A DNA stretch of 64,000 nt from Pseudomonas fluorescens. Lineage in GTDB: Bacteria > Pseudomonadota > Gammaproteobacteria > Pseudomonadales > Pseudomonadaceae. The number at the start of each line of letters is the position of its first letter. Position 1 is the first letter of the stretch. The DNA lies in contig NZ_CABVHK010000001.1 of the NCBI RefSeq assembly GCF_902497785.1, forward strand, positions 248,001 to 312,000, in the 5' to 3' direction. Shown here in pieces: positions 14,189 through 22,750 of the stretch. The position numbers and the translations under genes are program-made. The notes below the pieces were generated by a model. It was given only the letters and a program-made list of their open reading frames with translations, had not been told where the DNA came from and did not search any database.

Positions 14189-16003
14189 ATGCCTGCGACC
14201 CTTTCCCGTGTCACCTCATTGCTCGACCAGGCCAGACGCGCTTTGCTCTTGGTCTGGGGAACCTCTCGCGGGTTGTTTCTGGGTTTGGTGGTCGCCACCC
14301 TCATTGCAGGCGTACTCCCGGCGCTGGCCGCCTGGCTGGGGCAACGCATTGTCGACGCGGTGGTCTTCGCCATGCAGTTGCACGCGCAACAGGGCAGCGC
14401 ACCGTTGTGGCCCGTGGTGCGTTACGTGCTGTTTGAAGCCGGTGTACTGGCTTTGCTGTCCGCGACTCAGCGGGCGCTGTCGGTCCAGCAGTCGCTGTTG
14501 CGGGTGCAGTTGGGGCAGAAGGTCAACACGATGATTCTGGAGAAAGCCCAGACGTTATCGCTGGTGCAGTTCGAGAACTCCGAGTTTTACGACAAGCTGG
14601 TGCGCGTCCGGCGCGAGGCGTCGACCCGGCCGCTGGCGCTGGTGATGAAATCGTTGGGGTTGATCCAGAACCTGATCGTGCTGATCAGCTTCGGGGTGTT
14701 GTTGGTGCATTTTTCGCCGTGGGCGCTGGTGCTGTTGGTGGTCGGCGCCTTACCGGTGTTTTTTGCCGAGGCGCATTTTTCCGGTGATGCATTCAGGTTG
14801 TTCACCCGTCGTGCTCCGGAGAGTCGGCAGCAGAATTACATCGAGACGCTGCTGTCCCACGAAGGCTACATCAAAGAGGTCAAGCTGTTCGGTTTCGCGC
14901 CGCTGCTGTTGCAGCGCTATCGCGGGACGTTCGCCCGTCTGTACGCCGAGGACCGGCGACTGACCTTGCGTCGCGATGGTTGGGGTTTTGTGCTCGGCTT
15001 GCTCGGCACGGGGGCGTTTTATCTGGCGTATGCGTGGGTGGTGGTCGACGCGGTTCACGGCAGTATTACCCTTGGCCAGATGACCATGTACCTGGTGTTG
15101 TTCAAGCAGGGGCAAACGGCGGTCAGCAGCAGTTTGAGCGCCATCAGTGGCCTCTATGAAGACGGGCTGTATCTGTCGAGCCTCTATGAATACCTGGCCG
15201 AACCTGTGGTCGCTGATACCGGCAGCCTCACGGTAGGCGCAGTGCCTGGCGATGGCTTGCGCTTCGAGAATGTCGGTTTCCACTATCCGGGCGCCAGTCG
15301 CGCGGCGCTGGAGGGTATCGACCTGCACCTCGTGCCGGGGCACAGCGTGGCGCTGGTGGGGGAGAACGGTTCGGGCAAGACTACCCTGATCAAATTGCTG
15401 ACCCGCCTGTATCGCCCCGATCAGGGCCGTATTTTGCTGGACGGCAGTGATTTGCAGACGTGGGAAGAGGACGCGCTGCGGCGGCGCATTGGCGTGATTT
15501 TTCAGGATTACATCCGTTATCAGTTCTCCGTGGGCGAGAACATCGGCGTCGGTGACACCCTGGCCTTCAACGACGAGCAGCGCTGGCAGACCGCTGCCAC
15601 CGAGGGCATGGCCGCGCCGTTCATCGAGCGTCTGGATCGCGGGTATGCCACGCAATTGGGCCGTTGGTTTGCGGGTGGGCAGGAGTTGTCAGGCGGGCAA
15701 TGGCAGAAAATTGCCTTGTCCCGCGCTTACATGCGCCGCGACGCCGATATCCTGATTCTCGACGAGCCGACCTCAGCACTCGACCCCGCGGCGGAAGCGG
15801 CAGTCTTCGAGCATTTCAGCGAGCACACCGAAGGCCGGATGACGCTACTGATTTCCCACCGGTTCTCCAGCGTGCGCAACGCAGACCACATCATCGTGCT
15901 GGATCAGGGCGCGATCCTTGAGCGCGGTGATCACGACAGTCTGGTCGCGGCGGGCGGGCGTTATGCGCAGTTGTTCAATCTGCAGGCGCAAGGATATCGC
16001 TAA
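14189..16003 (+). CDS. ABC exporter, fused permease and ATPase
   Basis: The product is 604 residues. Six membrane segments occupy about residues 25-310 (TLIAGVLPALAAWLG, LIVLISFGVLLVHFSPWALVLLV, in pieces). The ATPase domain has Walker A GENGSGKTT near 391, the signature LSGGQ near 499, and Walker B ILILDEPTSALD near 520. There is no C39 peptidase domain at the N-terminus. It is a half-transporter that should work as a dimer in the inner membrane. The substrate is unknown; the small Pro-rich ORF two bases upstream is a candidate partner by position only. Confidence 0.9.
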   Translation: MPATLSRVTSLLDQARRALLLVWGTSRGLFLGLVVATLIAGVLPALAAWLGQRIVDAVVFAMQLHAQQGSAPLWPVVRYVLFEAGVLALLSATQRALSVQQSLLRVQLGQKVNTMILEKAQTLSLVQFENSEFYDKLVRVRREASTRPLALVMKSLGLIQNLIVLISFGVLLVHFSPWALVLLVVGALPVFFAEAHFSGDAFRLFTRRAPESRQQNYIETLLSHEGYIKEVKLFGFAPLLLQRYRGTFARLYAEDRRLTLRRDGWGFVLGLLGTGAFYLAYAWVVVDAVHGSITLGQMTMYLVLFKQGQTAVSSSLSAISGLYEDGLYLSSLYEYLAEPVVADTGSLTVGAVPGDGLRFENVGFHYPGASRAALEGIDLHLVPGHSVALVGENGSGKTTLIKLLTRLYRPDQGRILLDGSDLQTWEEDALRRRIGVIFQDYIRYQFSVGENIGVGDTLAFNDEQRWQTAATEGMAAPFIERLDRGYATQLGRWFAGGQELSGGQWQKIALSRAYMRRDADILILDEPTSALDPAAEAAVFEHFSEHTEGRMTLLISHRFSSVRNADHIIVLDQGAILERGDHDSLVAAGGRYAQLFNLQAQGYR

Positions 16004-16006
16004 CGG

Positions 16007-16963
16007 TCAGGAGTCCCGAGCCGTGCGAGTCAGCGTCGGCCCGGCGATCTGTGGTGTTTTCGCCTTCATCAAACTGTCCAGAGCCTGGCGATACTGAGTG
16101 CCACCCAGACTCATGCTGTTGTTGTGCGTGCCGCCGGGCACCAGCAACAGTCGCTTGGGCTCGTTGGCGGCGTTGAACAACTGCTGGCTGAACCGCGAGG
16201 GCATGAACGGGTCTGCCAGGCCATGCACCACCAGCAGCGGCATGTCGATGTCGACGATCTTGTCGATGGAATCGAATTTCTGCGACAGCAACCAGCGCAC
16301 CGGCAACCATTTCACCGGCAGTTTGTTTTCGGCGACCTGCGCCACCGCATCGCCCAACGACGTGAAGGTCGACTCGATCACCAAACCGCGCACCGGGACG
16401 GCGACGTGGTCCTTTTTCGCTTTAGCGGCCAATTCAGCCGCGAGGTCGATGGCCACCGCGCCGCCGAGGGAATGGCCGTAGATCAGCCGTTTGCTGGCGT
16501 CCGGTTGCATCGTGGTGAAGCGATCCCAGGCGGCGCGGGCATCTTCGTAGACACTGGCTTCCGACGGCAGATCACCCTTGCTCTGACCAAAACCGCGATA
16601 GTCGATGGCCAACACCGAATAGCCCATGGCGCGCAGTTGTTCGATGCGAAAGGCCTGGCCTGTCAGATTCCAGCGCACACCGTGCAGATACAGAATGGAC
16701 GGCGCATCCCGACGCGCTGCCGGCCACCACCATGCATGCAGGCTTTGCCCGGCCTTGAAGCTGGCGGGCTGGATGTCGAACTCCTGGACGTCTTTGGGTA
16801 AGCCTCGATACCAGCCGGCGGTACCCGGTTCGATACGGAACAACAATTCGCGCTCGGTGTGCTTCAGCACACCACAACTCACGGGCAGGCCGACCATCAG
16901 CGCAGCCATGCACAGCAGCGGCAGCCAGCGTCGGCGCAGACGGGTGAGAAGGGTGGCGGGCAT
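16007..16963 (-). CDS. Alpha/beta hydrolase, membrane-anchored or exported
   Basis: The product is 318 residues. A hydrophobic N-terminus (residues about 12-30, LPLLCMAALMVGLPVSCG) is a signal peptide or anchor. The Cys at its end is preceded by PVS, so a lipoprotein is possible but not canonical. The hydrolase core shows ILYLHGVRWN, AIDYRGFGQSKG, the nucleophile elbow GHSLGG, and a late HGLADPFMP and PGGTHNNS supplying the acid and His. It resembles the YfhR/BEM46 family of serine hydrolases with unknown substrate. It is convergent with the ABC exporter, with three bases between stops. Confidence 0.87.
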   Translation of the reverse strand: MPATLLTRLRRRWLPLLCMAALMVGLPVSCGVLKHTERELLFRIEPGTAGWYRGLPKDVQEFDIQPASFKAGQSLHAWWWPAARRDAPSILYLHGVRWNLTGQAFRIEQLRAMGYSVLAIDYRGFGQSKGDLPSEASVYEDARAAWDRFTTMQPDASKRLIYGHSLGGAVAIDLAAELAAKAKKDHVAVPVRGLVIESTFTSLGDAVAQVAENKLPVKWLPVRWLLSQKFDSIDKIVDIDMPLLVVHGLADPFMPSRFSQQLFNAANEPKRLLLVPGGTHNNSMSLGGTQYRQALDSLMKAKTPQIAGPTLTRTARDS

Positions 16964-17056
16964 CGACTGGTTTACCGATAAAGGACTGAAGTGCGTTTTT
17001 TAACAGAAGCGAACCGGACGCGGGAACAAATTCGACAGCCGTTCACAGATTCCAAC

Positions 17057-17148
17057 CTGTGGGAGCGAGCCTGCTCGCGAAAGCGGTGTATCAGTCGGCT
17101 TCAATGTTGACCGTCATACTGCTTTCGCGAGCAGGCTCGCTCCCACAG
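17057..17148. repeat. REPIN (GGGAGCGAGCCTGCTCGCG type)
   Basis: An inverted REP pair with about 46 bp between the arms lies between the alpha/beta hydrolase start and the quinone oxidoreductase 3' end. Confidence 0.92.
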
Positions 17149-17222
17149 GGGTTTTGTGTCGCTTACTCCACCCGCAACACAATCTTGCCGATGTGATCAC
17201 CCGCTTCCATCCGCGCATGGGC

Positions 17223-18161
17223 CTACGCCGCATCCACCAACGGATAGACCTTGTCGATCATCGGCAAACAACGCCCGGCAGCCAGTACCGGCCACACGTA
17301 TTCACGCAGCTGTTCAGCGATAGAGGCTTTTTCTTCGCGGGTGCGCGAGCGCATCAGCGAGCCGGTGATCGTAGCGCGTTTGCCGAGGATCGCCATCAGG
17401 TCGACGTCCTTGGCGTGGGCGCCGCCGAGGAAACCCAGCATTACCAGCCGTCCCTCCATGCCCAGCGCCGCGATGTTCGCGTTCAAGTACGAGCCGCCCA
17501 TGATGTCGAGTATCACATCGACGCCTTTGCCGGCGGTTTTTTCCGCGATGACCTGGGCGAAGTCCTGATTGCGGTAGTTAATCGCTTCGGCCCCCAGCTT
17601 GCGGATCGTCGCGCACTTTTCCTCACTGCCTGCGGTGGCGAAGGCCTTGACCCCGAATTCGCGACACAACATCAAGGCCGTCGTGCCGATGCCGCTGGTG
17701 CCGCCGTGAATCAACGCGCGCTGGCCTTTGCTGGCGCCGCCAATATCGAACAGGTTGGCCCACACCGTGAAGAACGTTTCCGGAACCGCCGCCGCCTGAA
17801 CCCAATCCATACCGTGAGGTATTGGCAATGTCTGGCTGGCCGGGGCGACGCAGTACTGGGCGTAGCCGCCGCCGTTGGTCAATGCGCAGACGTTATCGCC
17901 GACGATGAATTCGCTGACGTCTTTACCGACGGCGACCACTTCGCCGGCCACTTCCAGACCGGGGATCGGGCTCATGCCGGGTTTCATCGGGTACTTGCCG
18001 GCACGTTGGATCACGTCGGGCCGATTGACCCCGGCAGCGTGCACGCGAATCAGCACTTCGCCCACGCCGGCAGTGGGCACCGGTTCCTGACGCGGCTTCA
18101 GCACGTCGGGGCCACCGGGTTCGGTGATTTCAATCAGGGTCATGGTTTGGGGCAGAGTCAT
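17223..18161 (-). CDS. NAD(P)H quinone oxidoreductase, cut short by an amber codon
   Basis: The product is 312 residues, with AAAGGA seven bases before the ATG. It is a zinc-free medium-chain reductase of the PIG3 type: GVNRPDVIQRAG, PGLEVAGEVVAVG, and the cofactor loop GGTSGIGTTAL near residue 150. These enzymes reduce quinones with NADPH. The frame ends at TAG 17223-17225, but the same frame continues as AHARMEAGDHIGKIVLRVE to a TAA at 17163, exactly the expected C-terminal helix and strand. The TAG therefore replaces one codon, probably CAG. The gene is either a recent nonsense mutant or a sequencing error. Confidence 0.88.
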   Translation of the reverse strand: MTLPQTMTLIEITEPGGPDVLKPRQEPVPTAGVGEVLIRVHAAGVNRPDVIQRAGKYPMKPGMSPIPGLEVAGEVVAVGKDVSEFIVGDNVCALTNGGGYAQYCVAPASQTLPIPHGMDWVQAAAVPETFFTVWANLFDIGGASKGQRALIHGGTSGIGTTALMLCREFGVKAFATAGSEEKCATIRKLGAEAINYRNQDFAQVIAEKTAGKGVDVILDIMGGSYLNANIAALGMEGRLVMLGFLGGAHAKDVDLMAILGKRATITGSLMRSRTREEKASIAEQLREYVWPVLAAGRCLPMIDKVYPLVDAA

Positions 18162-18212
18162 GTCGGCGTCCTTTTAGGGCAGTAGAAACTGGGACCGCGA
18201 TTTTGCGCGGTA

Positions 18213-18278
18213 GATCAAAAGATCACAGGCTGCGCCAGCTCCTACGGGGGCGCGCGCTCGGCCTGCGATCTGTTGATG
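18213..18278. repeat. Degenerate REP pair
   Basis: The segment reads GATCAAAAGATCACAGGCTGCGCCAGCTCCTAC, then a short GC spacer, then GGCCTGCGATCTGTTGATG. It is a decayed form of the GCTGCGATCTTTTGATC-type palindrome near the MFS gene 3' end. Confidence 0.6.
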
Positions 18279-18279
18279 T

Positions 18280-19497
18280 TCATGAGCAACTGATTACCGG
18301 TACCGGCCGGTCACGACGGTTCACCCACCGCACGCCCTGTTCCAGCAGCAACGCCACGACAATCGCACCCGCCGCCATAATGAACAACAACCCATGATGC
18401 CCGCCGCTGGCATTGAACAACGCCGAATAGGCGAATCCTGCAATTGCCTGGAATGTGGCGAAGGAGACCGTGGCGCGACTCCAGGCGATCTGCTGCAGGT
18501 GATGGTTCGGGATCAGCTCGTGAACCCGGGCCAGCGCCAGCGGCACGATGCCCGGCGGGAACGAGCCGAGGATCACCGCCAGCAAGGCCAGTGCGGTGAA
18601 TGAGCTGGAAATCGATAAGAGCCCGACGGTAATCGCCTGCACCACCAGTACCAGACGAATGCTCAGACGTGCACCGAGTTTATCGGCCAGAAAACCGTAA
18701 CTCACCGGCCCGATGATCGCGCCGACGCCATACATCACCCATATCAGTGCGCCGACGTGCGACCCGGCCCCCAGCCCGCGAGCGACGTAGTCCACCAGAA
18801 ACACCATCGCGGGTACGAGCCCGGCGGCCATGAACGCGTATTGAGCGAACAACAGATAAACCTGTGGATCGACGGGGACCTTGGCTTCTTCGACCGACGA
18901 CGTAGCGGGCGCAGTGTGAGCGGCTGAAGGCCAGGCGAACCAGCTGGCAGCAGTCAGCACCAGTGCCAGCACGCCAAGACCAAACCAGGTGTCCTGTAAG
19001 CCCAGGCTCAACAGCGGCGGGACAATCGTCCCCGATCCGGCAATGCCCAAACCAATACCCAGAAAAATCGCACCACTGGCCAGCCCGCGACGGGACGCCG
19101 GCACATGCGGCAGCACGGTCGCAGCGACCAGCACCATGATCGCGCCGCCGGCGACGCCCGACAGCAGGCGCCAGCCGAAGAACCAGCTCACCGACAGCGG
19201 GAAGCCACAGGCGAAAAACGATAGCGTCACCGCCACCATCATCAGGCGCAGGGCGCTTTTGTTGGAGGTGCGACGGGCCAGCGGATGGCCGATCAGTGCA
19301 CCGATCAGGTAACCCACCAGATTGGCGGCACCGAGGTAGACCACGTCGCTGGCGGAAAACCACTGGGCCTGGATCAGTGAAGGAATGAGCGGCGTGTAGG
19401 CGAATCGTGCGAGGCCGATGCTGACCAGACTGGCGCACAGACCGGCGAAGATCGGCAGCCAGAGGGCGTTGCGGGGCGTGGTTGCTGTCGTGAGCAT
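18280..19497 (-). CDS. YbfB/YjiJ-family MFS transporter
   Basis: The product is 405 residues, with GGAG seven bases before the ATG. Twelve hydrophobic segments fill the protein. The opening LPIFAGLCASLVSIGLARFAYTPLIPSLI is the signature of the YbfB/YjiJ subgroup, and the loop GHPLARRTSNKSALR corresponds to the MFS motif A region. It is an inner-membrane secondary transporter with unknown substrate. It is divergent from a LysR regulator (19610) with 112 bp between starts, the usual regulator-target arrangement. Confidence 0.9.
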   Translation of the reverse strand: MLTTATTPRNALWLPIFAGLCASLVSIGLARFAYTPLIPSLIQAQWFSASDVVYLGAANLVGYLIGALIGHPLARRTSNKSALRLMMVAVTLSFFACGFPLSVSWFFGWRLLSGVAGGAIMVLVAATVLPHVPASRRGLASGAIFLGIGLGIAGSGTIVPPLLSLGLQDTWFGLGVLALVLTAASWFAWPSAAHTAPATSSVEEAKVPVDPQVYLLFAQYAFMAAGLVPAMVFLVDYVARGLGAGSHVGALIWVMYGVGAIIGPVSYGFLADKLGARLSIRLVLVVQAITVGLLSISSSFTALALLAVILGSFPPGIVPLALARVHELIPNHHLQQIAWSRATVSFATFQAIAGFAYSALFNASGGHHGLLFIMAAGAIVVALLLEQGVRWVNRRDRPVPVISCS

Positions 19498-19609
19498 GGG
19501 AGCTCTCCTGTGAAATGTTCTCTGGTGCCCAGCTTATCCACATTGGTCGATGCATTAACGCAGCGAATTTGCGCTATGGTGATGCGCATATGCATCACGG
19601 GGGAAATCT

Positions 19610-20485
19610 ATGAATTGGGATGACGCCAAGGTGTTTCTGGCGGTTTGCCGGGAATCAACGCTACGCGGCGCTGCACGGGTTTTGGGCGTCGATCAGGCCA
19701 CTGTTGGCCGACGCGTGACGGCGCTGGAAAAGTCCTTGAGCGCGACGCTGTTTCTGCGCACCTCGGACGGCTATGCCCTGACTGCCGTCGGCGAAGCGGC
19801 GTTGAAGGCCGTAGAGAAAATGGAGCACTCCGCGCTGGAGCTACAGCGTCAGATTCAAGGGCTGGACGATCGACTGACCGGCACCGTTCGGGTCAGCACC
19901 ACGGATTCCCTGGCCATCGACTTCCTGATTCCAGCCATTGCCCGCCTGCACGAGCAACATCCGGACGTGCGCGTGCAACTCGATGCCTCGACACAGATTC
20001 TCAGCCTGGCGAAACGCGAAGCCGACATCGCCGTGCGCAATACCCGACCGGACAATCCGGACCTGATTGCCCGGCGCATTGCACGCTGGCCGGTGGGTTT
20101 GTTTGCCTCGCAAGCGTACATCGACGCCCACGGCGTGCCGGAACCGGGTTCGGCCTTTGCGGGGCATGATCTGGTGGTGTATCAGCCGTACTTGCAGGGC
20201 AACAAGGAAATCACCCTGGTGGCGGAACCGCTGGGGCGCGGGCGGATCGTGTCGAGCCTGAGCTCGGGCCTGCTGGTGCGCCGTGCGATTGCCGCCGGGA
20301 TCGGGCTGGGGGAAATTCCGGTGTACATGGGCGAGCGGGACGGGCTGGTCAGGCTGTGGCCGGAGCGCACCCGACCGGTGCCGTACGACGTGTGGCTGGT
20401 GACGCATGCGGACTTGCGGCATACCGCGCGGGTGCGGGTGGTGATAGATGAAATTGTTGCGGGGTTTTCGGGGACTGGGGAGTGA
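19610..20485 (+). CDS. LysR-family transcriptional regulator
   Basis: The product is 291 residues, with GGGGAAATCT before the ATG. The N-terminal helix-turn-helix (DDAKVFLAVCRESTLRGAARVLGVDQATVGRRVTALE, in pieces, residues 3-40) belongs to the LysR subgroup with a shortened first helix. The effector-binding domain follows (TGTVRVSTTDSLAID, DIAVRNTRPDNPDLIARRIARWPVGLFAS). It probably controls the divergent MFS gene. Confidence 0.92.
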   Translation: MNWDDAKVFLAVCRESTLRGAARVLGVDQATVGRRVTALEKSLSATLFLRTSDGYALTAVGEAALKAVEKMEHSALELQRQIQGLDDRLTGTVRVSTTDSLAIDFLIPAIARLHEQHPDVRVQLDASTQILSLAKREADIAVRNTRPDNPDLIARRIARWPVGLFASQAYIDAHGVPEPGSAFAGHDLVVYQPYLQGNKEITLVAEPLGRGRIVSSLSSGLLVRRAIAAGIGLGEIPVYMGERDGLVRLWPERTRPVPYDVWLVTHADLRHTARVRVVIDEIVAGFSGTGE

Positions 20486-20495
20486 TGGATAAACA

Positions 20496-20587
20496 GATCG
20501 CAGCCTTGTTTTACTCGACAGCTCCTACAGGTATTCGCGTGTACCCGTAGGAGCTGTCGAGCGAAGCGAGGCTGCGATCTCTTGATC
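20496..20587. repeat. REP pair (GTAGGAGCTGTCGAG type)
   Basis: Inverted arms GATCGCAGCC..CGACAGCTCCTAC and GTAGGAGCTGTCGAGCGAAGCGAGGCTGCGATC lie between the convergent LysR and pirin genes. The right arm has an extra inner hairpin absent from the left. Confidence 0.85.
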
Positions 20588-20600
20588 TTCCTATCAAACG

Positions 20601-21323
20601 TTACGGCATTTCCGGCAGCTCTTGCGGACGCAGGTCAAACACCAGCACCTCGGCATCCACGCCGTTGCTCAAGGTCAGCAGCTGTTCATCCCGAACCCGC
20701 ACGCCATCGCCTTCCTGCAATTGCACGCCGTTGAGTTCAACGCTACCCCGCGCCACATGCACGTAGGCAAAGCGATGGGCGGCCAGTTCCAGGCTGGCGC
20801 TTTCCTTGCCGTCAATCAGGCCGGCATAGACCCGAGCATCCTGACGCACCTTCAGCGAGCCGTTTTTTCCTTCGGGAGAAATGATCAGTTGCAGGCGTCC
20901 GCGTTTTTTCTGCGTGCTGAAATGCTCTTGCTGATAGCGCGGTTTCGCGCCGCTGACCTCCGGCACAATCCAGATTTGCAAAAAGTGCACGCCACGGGTT
21001 GCCGAGTGGTTGTACTCACTGTGCGCCACGCCGCTGCCGGCGCTCATCAATTGCACGTCGCCGGGGCGGATCACCGAACCGGTGCCCAGGGTGTCCTTGT
21101 GTTCCAGGGCACCTTCGAGCACGTAGGAGAAAATTTCCATGTCGCGGTGCGGATGCTGGCCGAAGCCTTTTCCGGCGGCCACGCGGTCGTCGTTGATCAC
21201 CAGCAGGTCGGAAAAGCCTTGCTCTTTTGGGTTGCGATAGTTGGCGAAGGAAAAGGTATGGAACGACTTCAACCAACCGTGATTGGCCGCACCGCGATCG
21301 GAAGCTTTGCGAAGGGTCAGCAT
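20601..21323 (-). CDS. Pirin-family protein
   Basis: The product is 240 residues. The double cupin shows the metal-binding HPHRDMEIFSYVLEGALEHKD (residues about 58-78) and SAGSGVAHSEYN (about 93-104), with HFLQIWIVP following. The opening MLTLRKASDRGAANHGWLKSFHTFSFANY is typical of YhhW-like pirins. Some members have quercetin dioxygenase activity and others act as redox sensors; which applies here cannot be decided. The intergenic region upstream also serves the divergent GlxA-type regulator. Confidence 0.93.
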   Translation of the reverse strand: MLTLRKASDRGAANHGWLKSFHTFSFANYRNPKEQGFSDLLVINDDRVAAGKGFGQHPHRDMEIFSYVLEGALEHKDTLGTGSVIRPGDVQLMSAGSGVAHSEYNHSATRGVHFLQIWIVPEVSGAKPRYQQEHFSTQKKRGRLQLIISPEGKNGSLKVRQDARVYAGLIDGKESASLELAAHRFAYVHVARGSVELNGVQLQEGDGVRVRDEQLLTLSNGVDAEVLVFDLRPQELPEMP

Positions 21324-21487
21324 GATGAAATCTCCTGTGGGGACGGTGATTCGTCCGAGTGAGGAGAAGGTTAATGGTTACCCTAAAAGACAGTAAGTAG
21401 ATGGAAATTGAAATACTGTCTCGTACAGGTTGACAGTGGGTGATGCCAGATTCGGGTATTCTTACGCCGCAAGCCTTTGCACTGACC

Positions 21488-21578
21488 TTGTGGGAGCGAG
21501 CCTGCTCGCGAAAGCGTTGTATCAGCCAGCATCTATTTTTCTGACACAGCGCTTTCGCGAGCAGGCTCGCTCCCACAG
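21488..21578. repeat. REPIN (GGGAGCGAGCCTGCTCGCG type)
   Basis: An inverted REP pair lies in the divergent gap between pirin and the GlxA-type regulator, ending about 50 bp before the regulator start. Confidence 0.92.
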
Positions 21579-21630
21579 GGGCCGGCGTTGGGCAGGCTGA
21601 CCTTATTATGATCTCAGTGATTTTGAACCC

Positions 21631-22581
21631 ATGAAAACCGTGGCAATGGTGCTTTTCCCCGACTTTCTCCTGCTCGACATGGCCGGGCCGATGGAGGTGT
21701 TTTCCATCGCCAATCGCTACCTGGCGCCCGCCGACCGTTACCAGCTGTCAACCATCGGCACCGAGCACGGGGCGTTGCGTGCCTCCAATGGCGTCAGCGT
21801 TCACGCCGATCTGCACATCGATCAGGCCGATCAACCGTATGACCTGCTGCTGGTGCCCGGTGGGCCCGGCGCCTACGACGACAAACACCCACCGCTGCTC
21901 GCCTGGTTGAAGCGCGCCGTCACCCGATCAAGCCGCTACGGCTCAATCTGCACCGGCGCCTTTGTGCTCGGACATGCCTGCCTGCTCGACGGTTACCGCG
22001 TGACCACGCACTGGCACTACACCGAACGGCTGATCAAGGGTTTCCCCAAGGCCACGGTGGAGACCGACCAGATTTACGTGCTGGACCGCGACCTTATCAC
22101 CTCGGGCGGCGTTACCGCCGGCATCGATCTGGCACTGGCGGTGGTTGCCGAGGACCACGGCAAGAAAGTCGCCCAGGACGTGGCCAAGGTATTGTTGGTC
22201 GTCATGAAACGTCAGGGCGGGCAGGCGCAATTCAGCCCGTTGATGGCCGCCGTCGCGCCCCATGAAACGCCGGTGACCCGTGTGCAGAACTATGTGCTCG
22301 ACCATCTGGATGAAGCCTTCAGCATCGAACGCATGGCCGGCCTGGCGACCATGAGTCCGCGTCATTTCGCCCGGGTATTCGCCCGTGAAGTGAACATGAC
22401 GCCGATGGAGTTTCTGCAAAGTGCACGCATCGATTGCGCGAGAAATCTGCTGGAAACCAGCGACCTGCCGCTGAAGACCGTGGCCTTTAAAAGTGGCTTC
22501 GGCAGTGTCCGGCATATGCGTTTTCTGTTCAGTGAAAAGCTCGGTTTGACCCCCACTCAGTACCGCGAACAGTTCAGTTAG
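21631..22581 (+). CDS. GlxA-family regulator (DJ-1/PfpI plus AraC domains)
   Basis: The product is 316 residues. Residues about 1-185 are a DJ-1/PfpI amidotransferase-like domain (LLLVPGGPGAYDD, a SICTGAFVLGHACLLDG elbow with Cys, TTHWHYTERL). Residues about 215-310 hold two AraC helix-turn-helix motifs (FSIERMAGLATMSPRHFARVFAREVNMTP and LPLKTVAFKSGFGSVRHMRFLFSEKLGLTPTQYR, in pieces). Family members such as GbdR and ArgR-like proteins sense amines or amino acids. The target is not evident, though pirin is divergent. Confidence 0.92.
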   Translation: MKTVAMVLFPDFLLLDMAGPMEVFSIANRYLAPADRYQLSTIGTEHGALRASNGVSVHADLHIDQADQPYDLLLVPGGPGAYDDKHPPLLAWLKRAVTRSSRYGSICTGAFVLGHACLLDGYRVTTHWHYTERLIKGFPKATVETDQIYVLDRDLITSGGVTAGIDLALAVVAEDHGKKVAQDVAKVLLVVMKRQGGQAQFSPLMAAVAPHETPVTRVQNYVLDHLDEAFSIERMAGLATMSPRHFARVFAREVNMTPMEFLQSARIDCARNLLETSDLPLKTVAFKSGFGSVRHMRFLFSEKLGLTPTQYREQFS

Positions 22582-22750
22582 AGCCTTCTTGTCCGTTACG
22601 CGCACCGCGATGGCCGTGACGCTCCCACCGTGGCGGTTGTTCTGTCACTGAGGCCTGCCAAGATACGCAGAACTCTCTTCAAAGGAGGCGTGCGAGTCTG
22701 GCGCGTAATGGATTCCAGGTCCTTTGCGCCGTTGCGGTTTGCACGCATGA

